DNA of 60,000 nucleotides from Membranipora membranacea (GCA_914767715.1 OU612066.1:13771001-13831000); one strand, 5' to 3'; positions 1 through 11,334 are shown, numbered from the stretch's first letter. Program-made: numbers and translations. The notes: generated by a model from the letters alone, not told the origin.

Positions 1-304
1 TTTCTTCTAACTAACCTCATAAGGAGGAGCAACTCCTGCTTATCTCGAATCTGCAGACCTTTTGGCTCTGCGGCTTTTCGTTCTCCGTCAGCGTCCGTTT
101 TAATTAGGGCCCCTTTTACTATAAAAAAACATGCCAAAAGGCAGCATCTAAAAATTAAATCTCTGTTGGATTCTTATCAAACTCCGACCAGTTCAAGCTC
201 TTAATGCCCTCATTCAACACGCCTAATATATTGGAATCCTCGGATTAACAGGGGGGTGACAACGCTGATTTGAAAATGCAAAAATTATACCAAGGGAGGG
301 TATC
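1..304 (+). repeat. Partial satellite unit at left window edge
   Basis: This is the tail of a 337-bp unit cut by the window edge at about unit base 34. It is the CCCCTTTTACT subtype, with AAAAGGCAGCATCTAAAA, the stop-creating CTCTTAATGCCC and the two-base insertion TAATATATTGG, followed by GGGGGGTGACAACGCTGATT. It is base-for-base the same as the matching part of the unit starting at 52252. Confidence 0.95.
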
Positions 305-3300
305 ATGCTTTTTTTTGGCCAGATCAAAAAATAGATTTGCTTCTAACTAACCTCATAAGGAGGAGCAACTCCTGCTCATCTCGAACCTGCAGACAGTTTG
401 GCTCTGCGGCTTTTCGTTCTCCGTCAGCGTCCGTTTTAACTAGGGCCACTTTTGCTATACAAAAACATGCCAAACGGCAGCATCGAAAAATTAAATCTCT
501 GTTGGATTCTTATCAAACTCTGACCAGTTCAAGCTCTTATTGCCCTCATTCAACGCGCCGAATATTGGAATCCTCGGATTAACAGGGGGGTCACAACGCT
601 GACTTGAAAATCCAACAATTATACCAAGGGAGGGTATCATGCTTTTTTTTCGGCCAGATCAAAAAATAGATTTGCTTCTAACTAACCTCATAAGGAGGAG
701 CAACTCCTGCTTATCTCGAATCTGCAGACCGTTTGGCTCTGCAGCTTTTCGTTCTCTGTCAGCGTCCGTTTTAATTAGGGCCACTTTTGCTATAAAAAAA
801 CATGCCAAACGGCAGCATCGAAAAATTAAATCTCTGTTGGATTCTTATCAAACTCCGACCAGTTCAAGCTCTTCTTGCCCTCATTCAACACGCCGAATAT
901 TGGAATCCTCGGATTAACAGGGGGGTCACAACGCTGACTTGAAAATCCAAAAATTATACCAAGGGAGGGTATCATGCTTCTTTTTCGGCCAGATCAAATA
1001 ATAGATTTGCTTCTAACTAACCTCATAAGGAGGAGCAACTCCTGCTTATCTCAAATCTGCAGACCGTTTGACTCTGCGGCTTTTCGTTCTCCGTCAGCGT
1101 CCGTTTTAATTAGGGCCCCTTTTACTATAAAAAAACATGCCAAAAGGCAGCATCTAAAAATTAAATCTCTGTTGGATTCTTATCAAACTCCGACCAGTTC
1201 AAGCTCTTAATGCCCTCATTCAACACGCCTAATATATTGGAATCCTCGGATTAACAGGGGGGTGACAACGCTGACTTGAAAATGCAAAAATTATACCAAG
1301 GGAGGGTATCATGCTTTTTTTTGGCCAGATCAAAAAATAGATTTGCTTCTAACTAACCTCATAAGGAGGAGCAACTCCTGCTCATCTCGAACCTGCAGAC
1401 AGTTTGGCTCTGCGGCTTTTCGTTCTCCGTCAGCGTCCGTTTTAACTAGGGCCACTTTTGCTATACAAAAACATGCCAAACGGCAGCATCGAAAAATTAA
1501 ATCTCTGTTGGATTCTTATCAAACTCCGACCAGTTCAAGCTCTTATTGCCCTCATTCAACGCGCCGAATATTGGAATCCTCGGATTAACAGGGGGGTCAC
1601 AACGCTGACTTGAAAATCCAACAATTATACCAAGGGAGGGTATCATGCTTTTTTTTCGGCCAGATCAAATAATAGATTTTCTTCAAACTAACCTCATAAG
1701 GAGGAGCAACTCCTGCTCATCTCGAATCTGCAGACCGTTTGGCTCTGCGGCTTTTCGTTCTCCGTCAGCGTCCGTTTTAATTAGGGCCCCTTTTACTATA
1801 AAAAAACATGCCAAACGGCAGCATCGAAAAATTAAATCTCTGTTGGATTCTTATCAAACTCCGACGAGTTCAAGCTCTTATTGCCCTCATTCAACACGCC
1901 GAATATTTGAATCCTCGGATTAACAGGGGGGTCACAACGCTGAGTTGAAAATCCAAAAATTATACCAAGGGAGGGTATCATGCTTTATTTTCGGCCTGAG
2001 CAAAAAATAGATTTGCTTCTAACTAACCTCATAAGGAGGAGCAACTCCTGCTCATCTCGAATCTGCAGACCGTTTGGCTCTGCGGCTTTTCGTTCTCCGT
2101 CAGCGTCCGTTTTAATTAGGGCCACTTTTGCTATAAAAAAACATGCCAAACGGCAACATCGAAAAATTAAATCTGTGTTGGATTCTTATCAAACTCCGAC
2201 CAGTTCAAGCTCTTATTGCCCTCATTCAACACGCCGAATATTGGAATCCTCGGATTAACAGGGGGGTCACAACGCTGACTTGAAAATCCAAAAATTTTAC
2301 CAAGGGAGGGTATCATGCTTTTTTTTCGGCCAGATCAAAATATAGATTTGCTTCTAACTAACCTCATAAGGAGGAGCAACTCCTGCTTATCTCGAATATG
2401 CAGACCGTTTGGCTCTGCAGCTTTTCGTTCTCTGTCAGCGTCCGTTTTGATTAGGGCCACTTTTGCTAGAAAAAAACATGCCAAACGGCAGCATCGAAAA
2501 ATTAAATCTCTGTTGGATTCTTATCAAACTCCGACCAGTTCAAGCTCTTCTTGCCCTCATTCAACACGCCGAATATTGGAATCCTCGGATTAACAGGGGG
2601 GTCACAACGCTGACTTGAAAATCCAAAAATTATACCAAGGGAGGGTATCATGCTTTTTTTTCGGCCAGATCAAATAATAGATTTGCTTCTAACTAACCTC
2701 ATAAGGAGGAGCAACTCCTGCTCATCTCGAATCTGCAGACCGTTTGACTCTGCGGCTTTTCGTTCTCCGTCAGCGTCCGTTTTAATTAGGGCCACTTTTG
2801 CTATAAAAAACTTGCCAAACGGCAGCATCGAAAAATTAAATCTCTGTTGGATTCTTATCAAACTCCGACCAGTTCAAGCTCTTATTGCCCTCATTCAACA
2901 CGCCGAATATTGGAATCCTCGGATTAACAGGGGGGTCACAACGCTGACTTGAAAATCCAAAAATTATACCAAGGGAGGGTATCATGCTTTTTTTTCGGCC
3001 AGATCAAAAAATAGATTTGCTTCTAACTAACCTCATAAGGAGGAGCAACTCCTGCTTATCTCGAATCTGCAGACCGTTTGGCTCTGCAGCTTTTCGTTCT
3101 CTGTCAGCGTCCGTTTTAATTAGGGCCACTTTTGCTATAAAAAAACATGCCAAACGGCAGCATCGAAAAATTAAATCTCTGTTGGATTCTTATCAAACTC
3201 AAACCAGTTCAAGCTCTTCTTGCCCTCATTCAACACGCCGAATATTGGAATCCTCGGATTAACAGGGGGGTCACAACGCTGACTTGAAAATCCAAAAATT

Positions 3301-3987
3301 ATACCAAGGGAGGGTATCATGCTTCTTTTTCAGCCAGATCAAATAATAGATTTGCTTCTAACTAACCTCATAAGGAGGAGCAACTCCTGCTCATCTCGAA
3401 TCTGCAGACCGTTTGACTCTGCGGCTTTTCGTTCTCCGTCAGCGTCCGTTTTAATTAGGGCCCCTTTTACTATAAAAAAACATGCCAAAAGGCAGCATCT
3501 AAAAATTAAATCTCTGTTGGATTCTTATCAAACTCCGACCAGTTCAAGCTCTTATTGCCCTCATTCAACACGCCGAATATTTGAATCCTCGGATTAACAG
3601 GGGGTCACAACGCTGACTTGAAAATCCAAAAATTATACCGATGGAGGGTATCATGCTTTTTTTTCGGCCACATCAAAAAATAGATTTGCTTCTAACTAAC
3701 CTCATGAGGAGGAGCAACTCCTGCTCATCTCGAATCTGCAGAGCGTTTGGCTCTGCGGCTTTTCGTTCTCCGTCAGCGTCCGTTTTAATTAGGGCCACTT
3801 TTGCTATAAAAAAAAATGCCAAGCGGCAGCATCGAAAAATTAAATCTCTGTTGGATTCTTATCAAACTCCGACCAGTTCAAGCTCTTATTGCCCTCATTC
3901 AACACGCCGACTATTGGAATCCTCGGATTAACAGGGGGGTCACAACGCTGACTTGAAAATCCAAAAATTATACCAAGGGAGGGTATC

Positions 3988-4992
3988 ATGCTTTTTTTTC
4001 GGCCAGATCAAAAAATAGATTTGCTTCTAACTAACCTCATAAGGAGGAGCAACTCCTGCTCATCTCGAATCTGCAGACCGTTTGGCTCTGCGGCTTTTCG
4101 TTCTCCGTCAGCGTCCGTTTTAATTAGGGCACTTTTTGCTATAAAAAAACATGCCAAACGGCAGCATCGAAAAATTAAATCTCTGTTGGATTGTTATCAA
4201 ACTCCGACCAGTTCAAGCTCTTCTTGCCCTCATTCAACACGCCGAATATTGGAATCCTCGGATTAACAGGGGGGTCACAACGCTGACTTGAAAATCCAAA
4301 AATTATACCAAGGGAGGGTATCATGCTTCTTTTTCGGCCAGATCAAATAATAGATTTGCTTCTAACTAACCTCATAAGGAGGAGCAACTCCTGCTCACCT
4401 CGAATCTGCAGACCGTTTGACTCTGCGGCTTTTCGTTCTCCGTCAGCGTCCGTTTTAATTAGGGCCCCTTTTACTATAAAAAAACATGCCAAAAGGCAGC
4501 ATCTAAAAATTAAATCTCTGTTGGATTCTTATCAAACTCCGACCAGTTCAAGCTCTTATTGCCCTCATTCAACACGCCGAATATTTGAATCCTCGGATTA
4601 ACAGGGGGGTCACAACGCTGACTTGAAAATCCAAAAATTATACCGATGGAGGGTATCATGCTTTTTTTTCGGCCAGATCAAAAAATAGATTTGCTTCTAA
4701 CTAACCTCATAAGGAGGAGCAACTCCTGCTCATCTCGAACCTGCAGACAGTTTGGCTCTGCGGCTTTTCGTTCTCCGTCAGCGTCCGTTTTAATTAGGGC
4801 CACTTTTGCTATAAAAAAACATGCCAAACGGCAGCATCGAAAAATTAAATCTCTGTTGGATTCTTATCAAACTCCGACGAGTTCAAGCTCTTATTGCCCT
4901 CATTCAACACGCCGAATAATTGAATCCTCGGATTAACAGGGGGGTCACAACGCTGAGTTGAAAATCCAAAAATTATACCAAGGGAGGGTATC
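3988..4992 (+). repeat. Three-unit run, copy 1 (others at 7673 and 9350)
   Basis: The order is a unit with TTGGATTGTTATC and CTCTTCTTGCCC, a unit starting ATGCTTCTTTTTCGG with CCCCTTTTACT, and a unit preceded by CCGATGGAGGG with CGAACCTGCAGACAG. This copy has the private GGGCACTTTTTGC and CTCACCTCG changes. A further copy lies at 56272-57276 as part of the 52-kb duplication. Confidence 0.85.
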
Positions 4993-6332
4993 ATGCTTCA
5001 TTTTCGGCCTGAGCAAAAAATAGATTTGCTTCTAACTAACCTCATAAGGAGGAGCAACTCCTGCTCATCTCGAATCTGCAGACAGTTTGGCTCTGCGGCT
5101 TTTCGTTCTCCGTCAGCGTCCGTTTTAATTAGGGCCACTTTTGCTATAAAAAAACATGCCAAACGGCAGCATCGAAAAATTAAATCTCTGTTGGATTCTT
5201 ATCAAACTCCGACCAGTTCAAGCTGTTATTGCCCTCATTCAACACGCCGAATATTGGACTCCTCGGATTAACAGGGGGGTCACAACGCTGACTTGAAAAT
5301 GCAAAAATTATACCAAGGGAGGGTATCATGCTTTTTTTTCGGCCAGATCAAAAAATAGATTTGCTTCTAACTAACCTCATAAGGAGGAGCAACTCCTGCT
5401 CATCTCGAACTTGCAGACAGTTTGGCTCTGCGGCTTTTCGTTCTCCGTCAGCGTCCGTTTCAATTAGGGCCACTTTTGCTATAAAAAAACATGCCAAACG
5501 GCAGCATCGAAATATTAAATCTCTGTTGGATTCTTATCAAACTCCGACCAGTTCAAGCTCTTATTGCCCTCACTCAACACGCCGAATATTGGAATCCTCG
5601 GATTAACAGGGGGGTCACAACGCTGACTTGAAAATCCAAAAATTATACCAAGGGAGGGTATCATACTTTTTTTTCGGCCAGATCAAAAAATAGATTTGCT
5701 TCTAACTAACCTCATAAGGAGGAGCAACTCCTGTTCATCTCGAATCTGCAGGCCGTTTGGCTCTGCGGCTTTTCGTTCTCCGTCAGCGTCCGTTTTAAAT
5801 AGGGCCACTTTTGCTATAAAAAAACATGCCAAACGGCAGCATCGAAAAATTAAATCTCTGTTGGATTCTTATCAAACTCCGACCAGTTCAAGGTCTTATT
5901 GCCCTCATTCAACACGCCGAATATTGGAATCCTCGGATTAACAGGGGGGTCACAACGCTGACTTGAAAATCCAAAAATTATACCGAGGGAGGGTATCATG
6001 CTTTTTTTTCAGCCAGATCAAAAAATAGATTTGCTTCTAACTAACCTCATAAGGAGGAGCAACTCCTGCTCATCTCGAATCTGCAGACCGTGTGGCTCTG
6101 CGGCTTTTCGTTCTCCGTCAGCGTCCGTTTTGTTTAGGGCCACTTTTGCTATAAAAAAACATGCCAAACGGCAGCATCGAAAAACTAAATCTCTGTTGGA
6201 TTCTTATCAAACTCCGACCAGTTCAAGCTCTTATTGCCCTCATTCAACACGCCGAATATTGGAATCCTCGGATTAACAGGGGGGTCACAACGCTGACTTG
6301 AAAATCCAACAATTATACCAAGGGAGGGTATC
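4658..6332 (+). repeat. Five-unit run, copy 1 (partner at 11695)
   Basis: Unit order: CCGATGGAGGG plus CGAACCTGCAGACAG; ATGCTTCATTTTCGGCC with CTGTTATTGCC and TTGGACTCC; a unit with CGTTTCAATTAGG and CGAAATATT; the ATACTT unit with GCAGGCCG and TTTTAAATAGGG; and a CAGCCAGATC unit with GTTTTGTTTAGGG. This is a distinctive series of five subtypes. The first three units also recur at 10020-11024 (offset 5362). Confidence 0.88.
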
Positions 6333-7672
6333 ATGCTTTTTTTTCGGCCAGATCAAAAAATAGATTTTCTTCTAACTAACCTCATAAGGAGGAGCAACTC
6401 CTGTTCATCTCGAATCTGCAGACCGTTTGGCTCTGCGGCTTTTCGTTCTCCGTCAGCGTCCGTTTTAATTAGGGCCACTTTTGCTATGAAAAAACATGCC
6501 AAACAGCAGCATTGAAAAATTAAATCTCTGTTGGATTCTTATCAAACTCCGACCAGTTCAAGCTCTTATTGCCCTCATTCAACACGCCGAATATTGGAAT
6601 CCTCGGATTAGCAGGGGGGTCACAACGCTGACTTGAAAATCCAAAAATTATACCAAGGGAGGGTATCATGCTTTTTTTTCGGCCAGATCAAAAAATAGAT
6701 TTGCTTCTAACTAACCTCATAAGGAGGAGCAACTCCTGCTCATCTCGAATCTGCAGACCGTTTATCTCTGCGGCTTTTCGTTCTCCGTTAGCGTCCGTTT
6801 TAATTAGGGCCACTTTTGCTATAAAAAAACGTGCCAAACGGCAGCATCGAAAAATTAAATCTCTGTTGGATTCTTATCAAACTCCGACCAGTTCAAGCTC
6901 TTATTGCCCTCATTCAACACGCCGAATATTGGAATCCTCGGATTAACAGGGGGGTCACAACGCTGACTTGAAAATCCAAAAATTATACCAAGGGAGGGTA
7001 TCATGCTTTTTTTTCGGCCAGATCAAAAAATAGATTTGCTTCTAACTAACCTCATAAGGAGGAGCAACTCCTGCTCATCTCGAATCTGCAGACGGTTTGG
7101 CTCTCCGGCTTTTCGTTCTCCGTCAGCGTCCGTATTAATTAGGGCCACTTTTGCTATAAAAAAACATACCAAACGGCAGCATCGAAAAATTAAATCTCTG
7201 TTGGATTCTTATCAAACTCCGACCAGTTCAAGCTCTTATTGCCCTCATTCAACACGCCGAATATTGGAATCCTCGGATTAACAGGGGGGACACAACGCTG
7301 ACTTGAAAATCCAAAAATTATACCAAGGGAGGGTATCATGCTTTTTTTTCGGCCAGATCAAAAAATAGATTTGCTTCTAATTAACCTCATAAGGAGGAAC
7401 AACTCCTGCTCATCTCGAATCTGCAGACCGTGTGGCTCTGCGGCTTTTTGTTCTCCGTCAGCGTCCGTTTTAATTAGGGCCACTTTTGCTATGAAAAAAC
7501 ATGCCAAACAGCAGCATTGAAAAATTAAATCTCTGTTGGATTCTTATCAAACTCCGACCAGTTCAAGCTCTTATTGCCCTCATTCAACACGCCGAATATT
7601 GGAATCCTCGGATTAGCAGGGGGGTCACAACGCTGACTTGAAAATCCAAAAATTATACCAAGGGAGGGTATC

Positions 7673-8677
7673 ATGCTTTTTTTTCGGCCAGATCAAAAAA
7701 TAGATTTGCTTCTAACTAACCTCATAAGGAGGAGCAACTCCTGCTCATCTCGAATCTGCAGACCGTTTGGCTCTGCGGCTTTTCGTTCTCCGTCAGCGTC
7801 CGTTTTAATTAGGGCCACTTTTGCTATAAAAAAACATGCCAAACGGCAGCATCGAAAAATTAAATCTCTGTTGGATTGTTATCAAACTCCGACCAGTTCA
7901 AGCTCTTCTTGCCCTCATTCAACACGCCGAATATTGGAATCCTCGGATTAACAGGGGGGTCACAACGCTGACTTGAAAATCCAAAAATTATACCAAGGGA
8001 GGGTATCATGCTTCTTTTTCGGCCAGATCAAATAATAGATTTGCTTCTAACTAACCTCATAAGGAGGAGCAACTCCTGCTCATCTCGAATCTGCAGACCG
8101 TTTGACTCTGCGGCTTTTCGTTCTCCGTCAGCGTCCGTTTTAATTAGGGCCCCTTTTACTATAAAAAAACATGCCAAAAGGCAGCATCTAAAAATTAAAT
8201 CTCTGTTGGATTCTTATCAAACTCCGACCAGTTCAAGCTCTTATTGCCCTCATTCAACACGCCGAATATTTGAATCCTCGGATTAACAGGGGGGTCACAA
8301 CGCTGACTTGAAAATCCAAAAATTATACCGATGGAGGGTATCATGCTTTTTTTTCGGCCAGATCAAAAAATAGATTTGCTTCTAACTAACCTCATAAGGA
8401 GGAGCAACTCCTGCTCATCTCGAACCTGCAGACAGTTTGGCTCTGCGGCTTTTCGTTCTCCGTCAGCGTCCGTTTTAATTAGGGCCACTTTTGCTATAAA
8501 AAAACATGCCAAACGGCAGCATCGAAAAACTAAATCTCTGTTGGATTCTTATCAAACTCCGACCAGTTCAAGCTCTTATTGCCCTCATTCAACACGCCGA
8601 ATATTGGAATCCTCGGATTAACAGGGGGGTCACAACGCTGACTTGAAAATCCAACAATTATACCAAGGGAGGGTATC
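7673..8677 (+). repeat. Three-unit run, copy 2
   Basis: Same three subtypes in the same order as 3988-4992 (offset 3685, 11 units). The third unit differs in having GAAAAACTAAATC and GACCAG, whereas the 4658 unit has GACGAG and GAATAATTG. The marker CCGATGGAGGG precedes the third unit in all copies. Confidence 0.85.
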
Positions 8678-9349
8678 ATGCTTTTTTTTCGGCCAGATCA
8701 AAAAATAGATTTTCTTCTAACTAACCTCATAAGGAGGAGCAACTCCTGTTCATCTCGAATCTGCAGACCGTTTGGCTCTGCGGCTTTTCGTTCTCCGTCA
8801 ACGTCCGTTTTAATTAGGGCCCCTTTTACTATAAAAAACATGCCAAAAGGCAGCATCTAAAAATTAAATCTCTGTTGGATTCTTATCAAACTCCGAGCAG
8901 TTCAAGCTCTTAATGCCCTCATTCAACACGCCTAATATTATTGGAATCCTCGGATTAACACGGGGGTAACAACGCTGACTTGAAAATCCAAAAATTATAC
9001 CAAGGGAGGGTATCATGGTTTTTTTTTGGCGAGATCAAAAATTAGATTTGCTTCTAACTAACCTCATGAGGAGGAGCAACTCCTGCTCATCTCGAATCTG
9101 CAGACCGTTTGGCTCTGCGGCTTTTCGTTCTCCGTCAGCGTCCGTTTTAATTAGGGCCACTTTTGCTATGAAAAAACATGCCAAACAGCAGCATTGAAAA
9201 ATTAAATCTCTGTTGGATTCTTATCAAACTCCGACCAGTTCAAGCTCTTATTGCCCTCATTCAACACGCCGAATATTGGATTCCTCGGATTAGCAGGGGG
9301 GTCACAACGCTGACTTGAAAATCCAAAAATTATACCAAGGGAGGGTATC
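8678..9349 (+). repeat. Two-unit run, copy 1 (partner at 13370)
   Basis: The first unit combines CGTCAACGTCC, CCCCTTTTACT, a shortened A run (AAAAAACATG), CCGAGCAG and CTCTTAATGCCC. Here it also carries a unique three-base insertion (TAATATTATTGG). The second unit starts ATGGTTTTTTTTTGGCGAG and contains GCTATGAAAAAACATG with CAGCAGCATTGAAAA, which creates an early TGA in the forward frame. Confidence 0.85.
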
Positions 9350-10354
9350 ATGCTTTTTTTTCGGCCAGATCAAAAAATAGATTTGCTTCTAACTAACCTC
9401 ATAAGGAGGAGCAACTCCTGCTCATCTCGAATCTGCAGACCGTTTGGCTCTGCGGCTTTTCGTTCTCCGTCAGCGTCCGTTTTAATTAGGGCCACTTTTG
9501 CTATAAAAAAACATGCCAAACGGCAGCATCGAAAAATTAAATCTCTGTTGGATTGTTATCAAACTCCGACCAGTTCAAGCTCTTCTTGCCCTCATTCAAC
9601 ACGCCGAATATTGGAATCCTCGGATTAACAGGGGGGTCACAACGCTGACTTGAAAATCCAAAAATTATACCAAGGGAGGGTATCATGCTTCTTTTTCGGC
9701 CAGATCAAATAATAGATTTGCTTCTAACTAACCTCATAAGGAGGAGCAACTCCTGCTCATCTCGAATCTGCAGACCGTTTGACTCTGCGGCTTTTCGTTC
9801 TCCGTCAGCGTCCGTTTTAATTAGGGCCCCTTTTACTATAAAAAAACATGCCAAAAGGCAGCATCTAAAAATTAAATCTCTGTTGGATTCTTATCAAACT
9901 CCGACCAGTTCAAGCTCTTATTGCCCTCATTCAACACGCCGAATATTGGAATCCTCGGATTAACAGGGGGGTCACAACGCTGACTTGAAAATCCAAAAAT
10001 TATACCGATGGAGGGTATCATGCTTTTTTTTCGGCCAGATCAAAAAATAGATTTGCTTCTAACTAACCTCATAAGGAGGAGCAACTCCTGCTCATCTCGA
10101 ACCTGCAGACAGTTTGGCTCTGCGGCTTTTCGTTCTCCGTCAGCGTCCGTTTTAATTAGGGCCACTTTTGCTATAAAAAAACATGCCAAACGGCAGCATC
10201 GAAAAATTAAATCTCTGTTGGATTCTTATCAAACTCCGACGAGTTCAAGCTCTTATTGCCCTCATTCAACACGCCGAAAAATTGAATCCTCGGATTAACA
10301 GGGGGGTCACAACGCTGAGTTGAAAATCCAACAATTATACCAAGGGAGGGTATC
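9350..10354 (+). repeat. Three-unit run, copy 3
   Basis: Repeats 7673-8677 at an offset of 1677 (5 units). The first two units are nearly the same, except that the second ends ATATTGGAATCC where copy 2 has ATATTTGAATCC. The third unit carries GACGAG and the private GAAAAATTGAATCC, so it is closer to the 4658 unit than to the 8343 unit. This is mosaicism between copies. Confidence 0.82.
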
Positions 10355-11046
10355 ATGCTTCATTTTCGGCCTGAGCAAAAAATAGATTTGCTTCTAACTA
10401 ACCTCATAAGGAGGAGCAACTCCTGCTCATCTCGAATCTGCAGACCGTTTGGCTCTGCGGCTTTTCGTTCTCCGTCAGCGTCCGTTTTAATTAGGGCCAC
10501 TTTTGCTATAAAAAAACATGCCAAACGGCAGCATCGAAAAATTAAATCTCTGTTGGATTCTTATCAAACTCCGACCAGTTCCAGCTGTTATTGCCCTCAT
10601 TCAACACGCCGAATATTGGACTCCTCGGATTAACAGGGGGGTCACAACGCTGACTTGAAAATGCAAAAATTATACCAAGGGAGGGTATCATGCTTTTTTT
10701 TCGGCCAGATCAAAAAATAGATTTGCTTCTAACTAACCTCATAAGGAGGAGCAACTCCTGCTCATCTCGAACCTGCAGACAGTTTGGCTCTGCGGCTTTT
10801 CGTTCTCCGTCAGCGTCCGTTTCAATTAGGGCCACTTTTGCTATAAAAAAACATGCCAAACGGCAGCATCGAAATATTAAATCTCTGTTGGATTCTTATC
10901 AAACTCCGACCAGTTCAAGCTCTTATTGCCCTCATTCAACACGCCGAATATTGGAATCCTCGGATTAGCAGGGGGGTCACAACGCTGACTTGAAAATCCA
11001 AAAATTATACCAAGGGAGGGTATCATGCTTTTTTTTCGGCCAGATC

Positions 11047-11178
11047 AAAAAATAGATTTGCTTCTAACTAACCTCATAAGGAGGAGCAACTCCTGCTCAT
11101 CTCGAATCTGCAGACCGTTTGGCTCTGCGGCTTTTCGTTCTCCGTCAGCGTCCGTTTTAATTAGGGCCACTTTTGCTA
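11047..11178 (-). promoter_or_regulatory. Possible RNA polymerase III internal promoter on the minus strand (one per unit)
   Basis: Read on the minus strand of a representative unit, TAGCAAAAGTGG (11167-11178) fits the tRNA-type box A pattern TRGYNNARYNGG at 11 of 12 positions. After a 58-base gap, GATTCGAGATG (11098-11108) resembles box B but misses two conserved positions. A T6 run follows (11047-11052), which could end a transcript of roughly 140 nt. The box A-like sequence is altered in the CCCCTTTTACT subtype. Short degenerate motifs arise by chance, so this is a hypothesis only. Confidence 0.2.
11084..11098 (+). other. Small conserved hairpin with two alternative pairings
   Basis: GAGCA-ACTCC-TGCTC forms a 5-bp stem with a 5-base loop. 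The overlapping AGGAG-CAA-CTCCT (11082-11094) forms a competing 5-bp stem with a 3-base loop. Both persist in most units. The CTTATCTCG and CTGTTCATC subtypes weaken the first pairing but leave the second intact. No function is assigned. Confidence 0.5.
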
Positions 11179-11289
11179 TAAAAAAACATGCCAAACGGCA
11201 GCATCGAAAAATTAAATCTCTGTTGGATTCTTATCAAACTCCGACCAGTTCAAGCTCTTCTTGCCCTCATTCAACACGCCGAATATTGG

Positions 11290-11334
11290 AATCCTCGGAT
11301 TAACAGGGGGGTCACAACGCTGACTTGAAAATCC
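11290..11334 (+). other. AATCC-TC-GGATT hairpin with a downstream competing AATCC
   Basis: AATCCTCGGATT at 11290-11301 is a 5-bp inverted repeat around TC. A second AATCC at 11330-11334 could pair with the same GGATT instead, enclosing the G6 run. The first hairpin is kept in most units; exceptions are units reading TTGGACTCC, or AATCTTCGG as near 13974 and 15650. The downstream AATCC becomes AATGC in several subtypes. Confidence 0.45.

Larger units (their letters stand above)
1..7716 (+). repeat. Left copy of a duplicated segment of at least 7.7 kb (offset 52,284)
   Basis: Every unit from the left edge to 7716 reappears in the same order at 52285-60000 with a constant offset of 52,284 bases and no net indel. 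Rare private variants are shared: AACATCGAAAA and AATCTGTG in the 1980 unit, the AAACC change in the 2984 unit, the missing G in the 3319 unit, ATACTT replacing ATGCTT at 5663, and CACTCAACACG near 5572. The only difference I found is base 5084 (A here, C at 57368). Both outer ends are cut by the window, so the duplication is at least this long and may be longer. Confidence 0.95.
11025..11303 (+). other. Recurring 92-codon open frame of the unit, probably not a gene
   Basis: Typical reading begins MLFFRPDQKIDLLLTNLIRR and ends STRRILESSD. It is basic, serine/arginine-rich and low in complexity, and I recognise no domain, signal peptide or membrane segment. GGGAGG lies six bases before the ATG. 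Against coding: units of 335 bp shift frame at each repeat. The frame is broken by TAA (CTCTTAATGCCC, about 19 units), by TGA (GCAGCATTGAAAA units), by a lost start (ATACTT at 5663 and 57947) and by single-base changes in the T and A runs. Many differences between units change the amino acid. The frame most likely survives only because all units are homogenised. Representative of well over 100 similar frames, which I do not list. Confidence 0.35.

Noticed and set aside
2670-2861. 63-codon minus-strand frames in AAAAAACTTGCC units
   Set aside because: They exist because the one-base-short A run changes the minus-strand phase, are identical wherever that subtype occurs, and match nothing I recognise.
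1-7716. Exact circular wrap-around of a 52,284-bp molecule
   Set aside because: At least one base differs (5084 versus 57368), and an uninterrupted satellite circle is less likely than a large duplication or assembly loop. I keep the artefact option open in the findings but do not call a circle.
11157-11168. Telomere-type repeat (TTAGGG within TTAATTAGGGCC)
   Set aside because: It occurs once per 335-bp unit and never in tandem, so it is chance.
11101-11260. Plus-strand Pol III promoter (TGGCTCTGCGG as box A, AGTTCAAGCTC as box B)
   Set aside because: Each motif is a near match, but they lie about 120 bases apart with T runs of four between them, so a transcript would probably end early. 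The minus-strand pair is better spaced.
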